Source of the DNA: Cercospora beticola
Lineage: Eukaryota > Ascomycota > Dothideomycetes > Mycosphaerellales > Mycosphaerellaceae
Assembly (NCBI RefSeq): GCF_033473495.1
Contig: NC_088938.1
Span: 1,984,001 to 2,048,000 of the forward strand
Direction of reading: 5' to 3'
DNA: 64,000 nt
In this document: positions 1-11,700 of the stretch, piece by piece
How positions within the stretch are numbered: position 1 is the stretch's first letter
Layout of the letters: the number at the start of each line of letters is the position of its first letter
Made by a program: the position numbers and the translations under genes
Notes under the pieces: model-generated
Database searches by the model: none
What the model was told of the DNA's origin: nothing
Seen by the model: the letters and a program-made list of their open reading frames with translations, nothing else

Positions 1-2
1 TA

Positions 3-1757
3 CCAAGCACAAAGCCGACATGCCAAAGCACATTAGTGCAACACTCATTCGCCAACTCATATGGACAACCATACGTTGGGGACTACTCGCCACCACCATG
101 TGACTTCAACCGAGTCACCTTCAACCTGACTGTGCAGGCAGCAGGCAGGCAATACGACCGCCTTGGGTCGATCTCTTTCGGCGATATCGAGCTCTTTCGC
201 ACCTCAACTGCAGAGCCTACGAAGAATGGCATTACCTGGACCTATCTCAAAGACATGACAAGCTTCTTGCCGCTTTTCCGAGCACAACAGAAAATTATAT
301 TCGATCTTGGAAACCTAGTGAACGATATCTATACAAGCCCATTCAATGTGACCCTTACTGCAGCATTTTTCACAGTTCAAGACGGTCCTACACCGGCCGA
401 TGTTATAATTCCTATCTCCAAACGACAAGGTGCTACAGGCCAGGCTAGCTTCTTTAAGTTTCCACAAGACAAAGCAATCAATGCAATCACCCTGCCACAA
501 AATACTCGCAAAGCAGTTTTCACAATTGCTGCCACTGGCCAAGCACAGGAAGAGTTCTGGTGGGGCAACGTTCCACAGTCTGAGACCAACGTCTTCCCGG
601 GCAACGATTCTCTGGCTGGCTTTTCTCCCTTCCGCGAGGTCCAACTGTACATTGATGATCTGTTGGCAGGCGTTGCGTGGCCCTTCCCTGTCATCTTCAC
701 TGGGGGCGTAGTTCCAGGGCTCTGGCGGCCAGTTGTTGGCATTGATGCCTTCGACCTCAAGGAGGAAGAGATTGACATCACACCCTGGTTGGGCTTACTT
801 TGCGACGGGAAGAGTCACACCTTTGAGCTTCGTGTCTCTGGATTCAATGATAGCTCGGATGGTACCGCATATGCCTCCAATACTACAGGTACTACTTGGT
901 GGCTGAGTGGGAAAGTCTTTACATGGCTCGATCGTCCAGGCCATGTAACTACTAGCGGCCAACTGAAACGCCTTGCGCCGGACCCTTCCTTCAAAATTGC
1001 TTCGCAGGTCTATCATTCGTCGAACGGGTCGAATCTGACTCTTACGTACGAAGTCGAAGCGTCTCGGCACCTGTCAGTCTCCTCACAGATCCAACTCTCT
1101 GATGGCTCGGTGACAGTCGCTTGGACACAGCAGCTTCAATATTCTAACAGTGGCAACTACACATCGACTGGAGATCAGACGAATACTGCGCGCACCACTG
1201 GTCAATACAGGTCATCTGGTGGTTACTATCGCACATTTGAATACCCCATCTATTCTCACAGCACCCAGCAGTCGATCGATGGTAATCTCACGTTGACTGC
1301 GACAGTCAATCGCAGCAAGAACATGCAGACTATAGGCCGCCTGGCATTTCCCATAGGAATAGAGCCGTATGCAGCGGTGAACGCTTCTCAAGCAGAATTC
1401 ACGGCATTCCAGGGCGCTGCGTTGCGAACTTCTCAAAACGGCAGTGCTTACTACACTGCGAATCAGACCGAGCACACATCATATGGCTACGGTAATACAA
1501 CACAGCACATGAGCCTTTTCGGAGTCCGGTCCTCTGAAGATTCGGACAGTGATGGCATGCCGAAGATCACGCACACCAAGGAGCTTTTCCACCGCCAGGT
1601 TCTTGCCGTCAACGACAGCGTCGTTCAGGATGAGGAGAGTTTAATGGGCGTGAGCATCGGACACCGTCACGGGCATCGTCACCACACGGCAGGCGATGGC
1701 GAAGGGATGGCCCTATCAGGCACTCCGGGAAAGGGAGCATGGGTTCGTGGTTGGTGA
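3..1757 (+). CDS. Peptide-N4-(N-acetyl-beta-glucosaminyl)asparagine amidase A family protein, 5'-partial
   Basis: The frame is open to the left edge with no ATG before the conserved region (the first start-like codon at 36 is GTG), so the N-terminus and any signal peptide lie outside the window. The visible part begins with the family's opening block, a YGxPYVGDYSPP-like stretch followed by CDFNRV, and then the R-x-x-D-R-L...GDIELFRTSTAEP region typical of PNGase A. Such enzymes release N-glycans from glycopeptides in the secretory path or outside the cell. Many N-x-S/T sequons fit a secreted glycoprotein. The C-terminal tail is unusually His/Gly-rich (HRHGHRHH near residue 550 of the visible part) and may be lineage-specific. 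The stop is TGA at 1755-1757. Family call is firm; activity of this copy is inferred. Confidence 0.85.
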   Translation, partial: PSTKPTCQSTLVQHSFANSYGQPYVGDYSPPPCDFNRVTFNLTVQAAGRQYDRLGSISFGDIELFRTSTAEPTKNGITWTYLKDMTSFLPLFRAQQKIIFDLGNLVNDIYTSPFNVTLTAAFFTVQDGPTPADVIIPISKRQGATGQASFFKFPQDKAINAITLPQNTRKAVFTIAATGQAQEEFWWGNVPQSETNVFPGNDSLAGFSPFREVQLYIDDLLAGVAWPFPVIFTGGVVPGLWRPVVGIDAFDLKEEEIDITPWLGLLCDGKSHTFELRVSGFNDSSDGTAYASNTTGTTWWLSGKVFTWLDRPGHVTTSGQLKRLAPDPSFKIASQVYHSSNGSNLTLTYEVEASRHLSVSSQIQLSDGSVTVAWTQQLQYSNSGNYTSTGDQTNTARTTGQYRSSGGYYRTFEYPIYSHSTQQSIDGNLTLTATVNRSKNMQTIGRLAFPIGIEPYAAVNASQAEFTAFQGAALRTSQNGSAYYTANQTEHTSYGYGNTTQHMSLFGVRSSEDSDSDGMPKITHTKELFHRQVLAVNDSVVQDEESLMGVSIGHRHGHRHHTAGDGEGMALSGTPGKGAWVRGW

Positions 1758-2554
1758 GAAGGATGCTGGTGGCTAACGTTAAGCGCGGTTGATATTCGGT
1801 TTGGGGATCAGCTGCGCGGCTGCACAGTGTATACTTTTAACCAGCGTATTCGAGAGGCAATCTCCTGGGGTGCCACGTATTGCTTCGCCTTGTGCTCAGC
1901 ACATACTTCATACGTAAGCTGAGAAAGAGAAACATAACAACTGCATGGCTCCGCAGCATCAGCAATCTGGGTGAAGATGTTGTCCCGGCCAGAATGCTTG
2001 GCCGTGCCGTACCCTGGCTGGAGATGGCGTCAAACTCGTGCAGTCCTTGCTCACCGTCCGGTTGTATCCCGCCTTCCGAACGCACGCCCGCATCGCATCA
2101 GCCAATCTCTCGAGTGAGCGTCGTCCGTCGACGTTTCTGCACCCACTTGGCACGATTCCCAGCCCGAAGATGAAATCACGGCCAAGACGCGCAGTCGGGA
2201 CAGACTTCACAGAGTTTCAACCAGCGTGTCTCGGCGGCGGCACATTCCGTATAGGGCGGACCAGTCTGGCATGAGCCACAACGTTCGAGCATCTGTCGTG
2301 GAGCACGCTGGAAACCTTCGCAAGTCATGGTGTCTTGATGCGAATCCTACGCGTGTCTGATCTGATTCATCGACGCCGGAGACAGCACCCGAACTGGACT
2401 TCTTCCCCGCAGCACGACGAGGGCTGTCTCTCTCTCTCATGCATCCAGAAGGCCACTGCGCGTCGCCGCCATGGCGCCTGGGGAGCGACCGTCACGGCTG
2501 CTGCTGTGGCTTCTCCTGCAGCCTGCCGAACGCCTCTACAGTCAATTCTGTCTA

Positions 2555-2864
2555 TAACGATGCCTCCGTTCTGGCGATTTTTATCGTTATAACGGGGCAT
2601 CGTTACTGGAAATAGTCATATGACCCTCGATCTGAGGCATCACCTGATTAGTTATCCGAAAAACAGGTCTGAAAAGGGTATTTTCTATGCGGACCCGCCA
2701 AAAACTAGCCGCTAAGTCTGGTCGGGAGGTGTTCCGATAACGATATTACTGCAGTTGGGGGCCGTGCGCACTACCATATCGCTAACGATATCGCTATATC
2801 GCTGCGTACACCAAAAAACAGTAGTGCGGCCGATTAGTATCGATATAACGAGATATCGTTAACC
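2555..2864. repeat. Cluster of TAACGAT/ATCGTTA palindromic motifs, possible DNA-transposon remnant
   Basis: TAACGATGCC (2555-2564) is inverted as GGCATCGTTA (2596-2605), and between them is the perfect palindrome CGTTATAACG (2585-2594). Further copies of the core occur at 2736-2748, 2776-2802 (interleaved with TATCGC repeats) and 2839-2864. Dense short motifs in both orientations resemble the subterminal repeats of hAT-type transposons or a MITE. No transposase frame and no target duplication were recognised, so the assignment is open. Confidence 0.4.
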
Positions 2865-5800
2865 GGAGAATCGCTATAGACAGAATACACTGTACGTACG
2901 AGAGATACTCGCCAGTTCACGTCTATATCGCGCGGTGGTCCGGGTCGGAACAAATCCTGCGGTACGGTAACAGAGTCGGAGCGAAGAATACGCTGCTGGG
3001 CAAATGGGGCTCTGCGACATTGCGAATGTCTGCCCGTGGACTGGATACCATACTTTCACTGGGCTGTCTGTTGTTGAAATGATGCGAACACTGAAGTCCT
3101 GCTCCGAGATATTCCCAGCCCGGCCTGGATCAAATTAGCACGATCGGATCCAATTCTCTGCTTCAACATCGGCAGACGGGCGGGTTCCGGAAGCGGCATA
3201 CATCGTGGGCAAATCACGTCTGCGCTGTCCAGATCTGTTCCGTTCGTGCGTCTTTCGGCCAGGCCACCACGATGTCCGACTTTCGATGTGGTTCGAGAAG
3301 GCGCGCTACTGTAATCCCGTACAATCACGACGCATGTAAATTCGCAGCCCGTCCCGTTAGAACCTCGCTCAGAACAGATCTGTCGAGCTACTGTAAGGCG
3401 ACAGGCCACCCGGTCAAATCAGCCTTGTCGTCAACCACACCAGCCTGCAACTTCAACTCTGCCATTCCATGCAATCCTCGCGCCGGATTCACGGTATCTG
3501 CTATATGACATTGCTTTGCATGGGCTAAACACGGTATCAACGTCATCGCCATTGTATTTCCAATCCTCGCTTTATGGAGGAGCGAATGCAGATCTGCCCT
3601 GCCTTCCTTACGGGTCGCACTTGGCGAGCTAGCTGTTCGGACAGCTCTTCCGCAGCACGCTATGCCTTCGTCAATGCACTTCACCTCGGGTGCTCGCCAC
3701 GAAACCTACGCTTTCCGCTACAGTATGTGCATGGCCACAACACGAGGCTGCCTGCGATGTGGCGGGCCCGAATATCAGCAAAGGGCTATGTATGCGCTTT
3801 GGCTGAACGATGGAGCCAGAGCGACGCGCAAGGCCTGCCGATCAACTAGCAAGAGCTTGCAACGATGAAGACAGATGTGGGTGATCACCGCAAGCCAGAA
3901 GCGATTTGATTTCGAAGAGAAATGCCATTTGCTAACCATCTCACACTCGCTGACTTCCCAGTAGCGCTCGTCGAACTTTGTTTCTTCAAATGACTTAATC
4001 GCCGACAAGCTCAGGACTATTTGTTCTGATCCTTGATCAAGGGAAGTTGATATTTCGAGAGTTCGTACTGACCTAGGGTGCCTGTCGACGGACTTGGCGG
4101 GAAATCAGCTGTGGCGGTGCACAGCTACGTACAGCTCCTGCAAGTGGACAGCGGTGGCCTGACTCGTGTCCTGCAGCAATCTGCATCGAGGCGAATTATC
4201 CGACATCAAACAAACTTCTTCCAGAAAAGCTCCTTCAGCACTCATCACATCTGATGCGAGACAGCTGTCGCAGCTGCACCACGCTCTCTGACAAATGCCA
4301 GCATGCTCGTGGTGCAAGGATGCTGTCACGCATGATGCATTTGCGTTCTTCGAAATTTGGGACCAATCTCAAATCACGCATGGACCTTATTCAATTCTCA
4401 AGCCTTGATATGCGCTGTGAAGCTTGTCAGTGCTGTGAGATCACTGGACAGCCTTGACAACGCAAGTTGCATTATTTCATCTCAAACGACAGGGCCGATG
4501 GCATTGCAGTGGTAATACTGACTCGATTCTGACTTTCTCTTTGACCTTCATCCATGTTCACCCGCAGCTAGATCTCATCCGGATGCGTCTCTCGAAACAC
4601 GGGACAAAATCGACATGTCAAGACAATTCTTTGCCAGCCAATGCTTGACCCCGTGCCGTCATCACACCACAGCTCTCGGAGCTCGAGTACTGAAGCTTTG
4701 GTTCGGTGGTGTGGTTGTTTTGACTTTCTGCCACGCAGCAAATCCAAGCACGGCAGGCTGCGGAAATTCGAGGACATGAATTCGTGCCTCGGCCTCATAC
4801 TGGACAACTCATACTGGACACTGAGACCCAGTGTTGTGCACGTCGCAGGCAACACGGATACGCATGTGCATGTTACATCGCACAATCATGCAGCCTGGCG
4901 TCGAATCGCGATCAGATGCGCTGATCAGCTCTTGGGCATCAACCTCATGCACGACGACTGCGGACCGCATACCGAGAGCGGCAACAGCAGGACTGCGAGT
5001 GAAGAACACGACACGTCAACATTGACCTTCTACAATGCACATGTTGTTTCAGCGATATCCTGCGCTGCCGCCTTGCCCTAGAACATCGACGGATACTGGC
5101 GGGTACGGGCAGGATATCACGGAATGTCTCAAGAAAACATGACTATCGTCGAAGATACCGAGGACTGTCTGGCACATCTTGTCGCCAGATGCTAAGCGCC
5201 CGTACAGTATCGGTCTCAGAAGTGCCGTTTCGAGCAGTGATGCCCAACATACGTACGCACCAAGACGACAAGCCAGGCTGAGCAGCTGGAGGCGCGAAGG
5301 CGACGCGAAGTGAAGGCTTTGTGAGAGGTGATCGTCGCAACAGCTCGATCGAGGACAAGGTTCCCTTGCACCTGTGTACTCGTCAGTGATCCAGAACACC
5401 GAAGGCGCAACAAATGGAAGGCGCGAGTCGTTGGCCTCAGAGGGGAATCAGAAAGCATCTCTCAGTGCCGCATAGCGACTACGGAGCAGCGGTTCTGGTT
5501 TCCTCATCATGAGCTCTGCCGTCAGTAGGAAAGATCCGGGCTTACCTATTCTCGACCAATGCCACTCAGTCGTTGAAGACAGTCTGCCACATTCAGTGAA
5601 CTCGATTGAGTATTGGATGGCAGATGCATTGCCAGATGTCAACAAATTTGAGCTGGGAGAGATGATGATATGTGTTGGCGGTCGCACTTGTTGTCCGAAG
5701 CTGGACCGATTCGACTTTTCGCAACTTGATGTCACTACCCACAATTACTACACCTCTCCAACAACATTGAAGCAAACAACCAGGACGATGGATCTACCGA

Positions 5801-6043
5801 TAGCTCTCCGAGGCAGCGTCGTAGAGCTGCCGAACTAACTTGCTGCTGTGCATGGCACATTGCTCAGAGTCGCACTGACAAACGCATGGCGCAGGGAGAA
5901 TGGCACCAACGGATTGGTTTACTGCTGCGAAGACCCGGATTACCCGGTAACTTCACGATTTCACAATGAACAATTCTGGAGGGACCAGCGTGTACTGCAT
6001 AACGCAAAGCCTCGAGGGGGCAAGGTGCGGACAGCAAAAAGCG

Positions 6044-6048
6044 ATCTC
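6044..6048. repeat. Left target-site duplication of the Copia-type element (ATCTC)
   Basis: ATCTC directly precedes the LTR start TGTTG and is repeated exactly at 17721-17725, directly after the right LTR end CAACA. A 5-bp duplication is standard for Copia integrase. Confidence 0.85.
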
Positions 6049-6278
6049 TGTTGAATTGTATTCTCGTAGGCACTCGTCGGATAGGTGTAATACAGTAGAA
6101 GTAGAGACAATAAGTAGGAACCAACCGAGTTAATTGTGTTAGTTAGTTATAGGTTGCATCTCACTCCTGAGATAGGCATTAGCTGAGTTATGTAACCTAG
6201 TGTTATATAACCTATATTACCTAATTCTAATCCCTAAAGTGTCTCTTAGAATGTCTAACTAGACTATACTTTCTAATA
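6049..6278 (-). repeat. Left LTR (3' LTR of the minus-strand element)
   Basis: It is 230 bp, begins TGTTG and ends TAATA where the right copy has CAACA. It aligns along its length with the right LTR, sharing blocks such as GGCACTCGTCGGATA and the repeated TATAACCTA. Its outermost part keeps more TpG and CpA than the right copy. Confidence 0.88.
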
Positions 6279-8032
6279 CTCCTACTTAGGCTAGATAGTC
6301 TTCTGCCTACCTTCTTATATTCCTTATATATAGCTACGCGAATTAGATTAAAACGACTAAAAATCCTATCGATAGAGTTTCTAACTAAAAACTCTAATAG
6401 TAGAGTTTCTAGTTACTTTCTTTTATTTATATATCTAATTCCTCTATATAGAACTAATCTTTTACTTTTCCTTATATAAGTTAGAGTTATTTTATAAACT
6501 CCTAGAACTATAGTCTATTCTTTAGTTTAGTTAGACTATTAGTAACTATCTCTTTTATTAGAATATATTTAACTATAATCTTTCTCTACTACTAGAGATA
6601 TCTAATATAGTTATATATAATATTAATATATTTAGATCTCTTATAGGTATATATATCTTTAATAAGAGTTAAAGCTACTTAATTATTTCCTATAATTTAT
6701 ACTAGCTTTAGCTCTTTTATTATATTAGGATATACTTTTATAGTTAGTTAGAATAGATATTCTCCTACTAACTCTATATAGTCTATTTCTCTTAAGAGTA
6801 CTACTAGGAACTAAGATTGCTTTATATATATATTTATAGCTATATACTTAGCTTCTACTATTAATATTATAATAGACTTTTGCTTCCTACTTATCTAAGA
6901 AACTAGAGCTCTATAAAGAAAGAAGATATTTCTAAGAATTAAGACTCTATCTACTTTATCTATTATATAGTTAGAGTCTAAATATTCTATTAGACTTTCT
7001 CTATTTCTTCTAAATATTAGTTCTAAGTCTTAGAATAACTTTAGATATCTTACTAGTTTCTTTAGAGCTTATATATATCTCTTAGTTAGGTCTAAAATAT
7101 ATAAGCTTAACTTTCTAAGAAAGAAAGTAATATCTAGTCTTATTATAACTATAGGCTATATCTAGGTACTAGTTTAGCTTTAGTACTCTATCTTATTCTC
7201 TCTCTTATTATATAAGTCTATTAGTTTTAGGCTATTATAACTATCTATTAGTAAGAGAGTTAGGTTAGCTATCTCCTTAGTTATTCTTAGCTTTATAAAG
7301 TTCTTCTAGATAAAGTATTCTTAATTAAGCTTTAAAGTTCTAGCTTATCTATCTCTTATTAACCTTATCCTAAGAATTTTCTCTAGTTCTCTAAGATCTT
7401 TAATCTTAAATACCTTGCCTAGCTATTCCTTAAACTAAAGTATATCTTCTAGCTTTAGTACTATAATTAGAATATTATCTATATAGATTAGGATTAGAAT
7501 ATTTCTTTCCTAGTAAATAAAAAGGTATAGGTCTACTTCTAATTATATAAACCTAATCTATTTTAACTTTAAGATATAGAGTTTATTCTAGTCTCTTACT
7601 ACTTACTTTAGTCTATATAAGCTTCTTAGGATTTATAGGACTATATTAAGTAGAATCTTAACTTCTAGTAGTAGAATTATAAAGATTTCTTCTTAAAGTT
7701 TGCTCTTAGTAAATATATTATTTATATCTACTTAGTAGAGTTCTAGATCCTTTTTATAAACTATAGCTATAAATACTCTTAAAGTATTATACCTAACTAT
7801 TAGTATAAAGGTTTCTTAGAAATTAACTTTAAACTTTTAAGAGAAACCTCTTATAACTAGTCTTACTTTAAACTTCTTAGTAGCTCTACTAATTAATCTC
7901 TTTATATTAAATATCTACTTAGATATAATAAGGTTTACTCTTTTAGATAGAATAACCTTTACCTAAGTATTATTACTTCTTAATATAGTTAGTTCCTTTT
8001 AGACTATATTCTCCTATATATATTTCTATTTA

Positions 8033-8037
8033 GAATC
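8033..8037. repeat. Left target-site duplication of the miniature LTR element (GAATC)
   Basis: GAATC lies directly before the first 158-bp repeat and again at 8716-8720 directly after the second, so this is a genuine insertion rather than a tandem duplication. Confidence 0.8.
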
Positions 8038-8195
8038 TATAAGAGCGGGGTCACGTGGGTGGTCACGTGATGCCTAGGTCACGTGGTAATATGCTAAAGA
8101 TTTATAACCTAGAGCTATCTATACTTACTAAGCTCGGATATTATATCTTTTAGCCGAGAGGTAACGAAACAAAGCTCTAGGATTTCGCTATTATA
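8038..8195. repeat. TRIM LTR copy 1
   Basis: 158 bp. The first ~50 bases escaped RIP and contain three TCACGTG boxes at 8051, 8063 and 8079; the remainder is RIP-mutated like copy 2. Confidence 0.8.
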
Positions 8196-8244
8196 AGAAT
8201 ATCCGAGCTTAATAGTTCTAATATAAGTTCGGCTAAAGTCGGTA

Positions 8245-8290
8245 GCTCGGTATATCCGAGGTCTTCGGTTCGATTCTTACTTAGAGCTAA
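8245..8290 (+). other. tRNA-like segment inside the TRIM interior
   Basis: A GGTAGCTCGGTA stretch resembles an A-box/D-arm, and CGGTTCGATTC matches a B-box/T-arm. Between them CTCG/CGAG can pair around a 7-base loop with T at position 33 and anticodon ATA, which could be GTA before RIP. The 5' acceptor half is not convincing, so this is at best a decayed or partial tRNA-related sequence. Confidence 0.3.
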
Positions 8291-8557
8291 AAAGCGGAGT
8301 TAAAATTGCGTCGGTATACGTACTAAAGCTAAATGCCTTAGTACTAGGCGACGTTTATAGATTTACCTTATTATATACTCGTATTACGTAACTAGGTTCC
8401 GTACGCGTACGACCTATATACTTCTATAGTCCCTTACCTATCGCTTTAGAGTTAATATAACTTAGTAAGCACTCTTAGTTACGTAATATACTGCGGCCTC
8501 TAAGTACGTAATCTAGGCTTAGCGCCGGGGCGTCGCCTTCCGAGAGAAGGGGATAGT

Positions 8558-8715
8558 TATAAGAGTAGAGTTACGTAGGTAGTTATATAATACCTAGGTT
8601 ATATAGTAATATACTAAAGATTTATAACCTAGAGCTATCTATACTTACTAAGCTCGGACATTATACCTTTTAGCCGAGAGGTAACGAAATAAAGCTCTAG
8701 GATTTCGCTATTATA
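8558..8715. repeat. TRIM LTR copy 2
   Basis: 158 bp. The three CACGTG boxes of copy 1 are here changed to TTACGTA/TTATATA-type sequences by C-to-T and G-to-A transitions, while copy 2 keeps CpA where copy 1 has TpA (GGACATT versus GGATATT). Confidence 0.8.
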
Positions 8716-8720
8716 GAATC
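8716..8720. repeat. Right target-site duplication of the TRIM (GAATC)
   Basis: Exact match to 8033-8037. Confidence 0.8.
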
Positions 8721-11700
8721 CTAAATTGCCTTTTTATAGAACTTTAGAATAGGTATCTCTTATCTCTATATAGAGACTTAAGGAGTAATTACTATAAATA
8801 TAGACTCCTAAACCTCTAATAGAGCTTCCTAAATCTACTTCTATTCTTAGCCTTAGACTTAGCTTAGGAATGCTTTATAATACTTAGTACTAGGCTTCTC
8901 CTTCTATCTATATTCTCTCTATCTTTTCTAAAGTACTTATTTTATTACTATACTATAAGCTTTTAGCTCTAGGTCTAGTCCTTTATTTAAAATAGATCTT
9001 CTTCTCTTTTAGCTATAAGTTTAGTCTTAGTTCCTCTTCTAATCTCTATTTCCTTATAGGTCCTACTATATAATATTTAATCCTTTTACTTTAGAATATA
9101 GTCTCCTACTAGTACTAGGACTAGCTTATCTATTAACTTCCTAGCTTAGCTTAGATAGTTTAGTAGTTCTACTTTTCTCCTACTAGAGTTATAGTTCTCT
9201 AGAGTTTTCTTCTTCTAGATTCTCTATTCTCTAGTACTTCTTCTTATTCTTTAGTAGAAATAGTAACTATATAAAGAGTATTTAGCTAGGACTTATAGGT
9301 TTAGTTACTATAGCTATAGGTATAGTAGCTATAGAAAGTATAACTACTATTAGCTTCTTTAGAGGTCTACTAACTAGATTTCTAATAGGTATACTACTTA
9401 CTTAATTAAGCTTAGGAATATTTAGCTCTATATCTTCTCCTTTCTTATACTTAAACTAAGTAGTAGTATTATAGGCTTTAATAGCTCTTATATTAGGCTC
9501 CTAGAAGAGCTATATTTTAGTAGTATTAGGAATATACCTAATAAATATAGTATCTTTGCTTTTATTTATTAGTTTATCTAATTTTATTTCTACTAGCTAG
9601 GACTTAGGATCTATATAGACTACTACTTTATAACTCTAAACTCTAAAGTATAATACTAAGAGTTAAATGCCTAAAAAGGCTTCCTTAGGTACTACTTTAA
9701 ATCTATTAATTTCTAGGCTATTAGGAAGAGAATTTCTAATAACTATATAGACTACTAAGGCTTCTAGCTAGAACTTAATAGGTATATAGGTATCTTCTAG
9801 TATTGCTCTTATATAGTCTTTAGAGGTTTAGATTAACCTTTTAACTACTCTATTCTAGATAGAGTTATATACTTTAGTTATATAGAAGGAAATTCTATAT
9901 TCTTTCTTCTACTACTTTAGTATAGTAAGAAGCTCTCTTACTCTATTACTTCTTATAATCTAGAGAGAGTTTCCTAATTATAGCTTAGCTTTTACTTTCT
10001 AGTCTTTAAGAATACTTAGTATATCTTCTCTAGACTTTATTAGGAAAGTCTATTTCTTTCTTAAGAAGTTATTAATAATCTTAAGCTACTATTTATATCC
10101 TAATCTTAAGATAAATAAAGGACTATAGATATTAATAGAAACTAGAGATAGCTTTTAGAGTTTCCTCTTAGTTTCTTTCTCTCTATATTTCTTTATTTTT
10201 ACTAAGAAATATATCCTATAAAGTTAGTATTCTTTTAGAATAGGAATCTAAGCCTTTAAGTTAGATATTTTATATAGGTTTCTAAGAAGACTCTTTCTAA
10301 AATATATAAGTCTTCTATACTAAAGCTTCTACTATTCTTAAGTCTTTTCTTAGACTTTAAAAGTATAGGCTTTATTCTCTTATTTTTAATTAAAGTATAA
10401 TATTATAAGCTTCTATAATATATTATTAATCTCCTTAATAAATAGTACTTCTCCTAATAGTTTTATCTAGATAACTAGTTTTCTAGATAATAAAATAAGT
10501 ATAAATTTTAGTAGTTAAATACTATACTACTAGCTAAATTAGCTCTAAGAAATAAGATTTACTCCTAGACTAGGTATAAAGAGAATATTCTTAAGAATAA
10601 TCTATTTTCCTCTTTTTCTACCTATTACTATATTTTCTATATATATAGCTATTAGATAGCTACTTCTAACTTTAATCTACTTTTTCCTTTAAAGAGGTTT
10701 TAGTTCTCTAAAAAGTAATTCTTAGTTAGTTATATATAATAAAGTATAGGAGTTAAGTAGCTATCTTAATAGTATATACTTACTTTTTGCTTCTATAGTT
10801 AAGTATATAACTTTATTAATATTATTATCCTCTAATAGAGATTAAGATACTTTAGATACTATAGAAAGCTCTATATCTTCTTAGGTAGTATATATCTTCT
10901 TAGAAAACTTTTTTAAAGTTTATCTCTTCTTAAGAAATTAGACTTTTAAGTTAAGTTTCTTTACTATTTTTTTTAGTACTTCTTTATTTAGTAAAGATCT
11001 TCTTCTAAATATACTTTCTCTAAGTAGTATTCTTCTTTTCTCTACTCTACTAGCCTATCTTAAGTTAATAGTTCTCTTAGCTTTATTAAAGTATAGATAC
11101 TTAGTAATACTTCTAAAATACTTCTTTTTATAGAAGTAGTATTTTAGCTTTATATTTTAGATCTCTCTTCTTTTAGTAAATATTACTATTTCTTATAACT
11201 AGTATCTATACTATATTAACTTCTCTACTTTAAGAAGTTAGAGAATTTCTTTAGAATCTAAGTTCTTCTAAGCTTAGATAGTCTGCTTTATACTCTTATA
11301 CTTAGCTAGAAGTATAAAGAGTAGATACTTAATTCTTATATTAGAAGTTTTATAGTATAACTCCCTCTAGTTAATCTCTATAATTCTCCTTCTAAGATTA
11401 CTAAAGTAGACCTATAATTTCCTAATTATATCTTCTAGTTCTATTTTAAAAGTTATAAATTCTTAGATAATAGCTATTATATATACCTATTAGACTTTAC
11501 TATATTTCCTATATAGCTTTATTTAGATATTATATATTCTTATCTTATTTATTACTTTATCTTAGTTATCTATATAAAGACTTTCTATTAGAATATAGAT
11601 TGCCTTTATATTATTCTTCTACTATTTCGAGCTAAACTCTAAAAATATAGTACTTTTCTTTTTACTTAATAAAGCTTTAAATACTTTAGCTTTAGCTAGA

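Larger units (their letters stand above)
1758..6048. other. Gene-free stretch left of the transposon complex
   Basis: No reading frame here resembles a known family. The longest ATG frames (for example 5509-5838, plus) lack recognisable motifs, spliced partners or a coherent upstream region. The one structured part is 2.55-2.87 kb (separate entry). Base composition is ordinary and CpA/TpG dinucleotides are present, so RIP stops sharply at the transposon boundary. Confidence 0.5.
8038..8715. mobile_element. Miniature LTR retrotransposon (TRIM-like), non-autonomous
   Basis: Two direct repeats of exactly 158 bp (8038-8195 and 8558-8715) flank a 362-bp interior with no coding capacity. GAATC duplications border the unit. 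Both repeats begin TATAAGAG and end CTATTATA, which is TG...CA after RIP. A purine-rich tract (GAGAGAAGGGGATAG, around 8542-8556) ends two bases before the second repeat and would serve as a polypurine tract for plus orientation. The interior keeps more CpG and a tRNA-like segment (8245-8290). The structure matches terminal-repeat retrotransposons in miniature; the family has not been matched to a named one. Confidence 0.8.
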
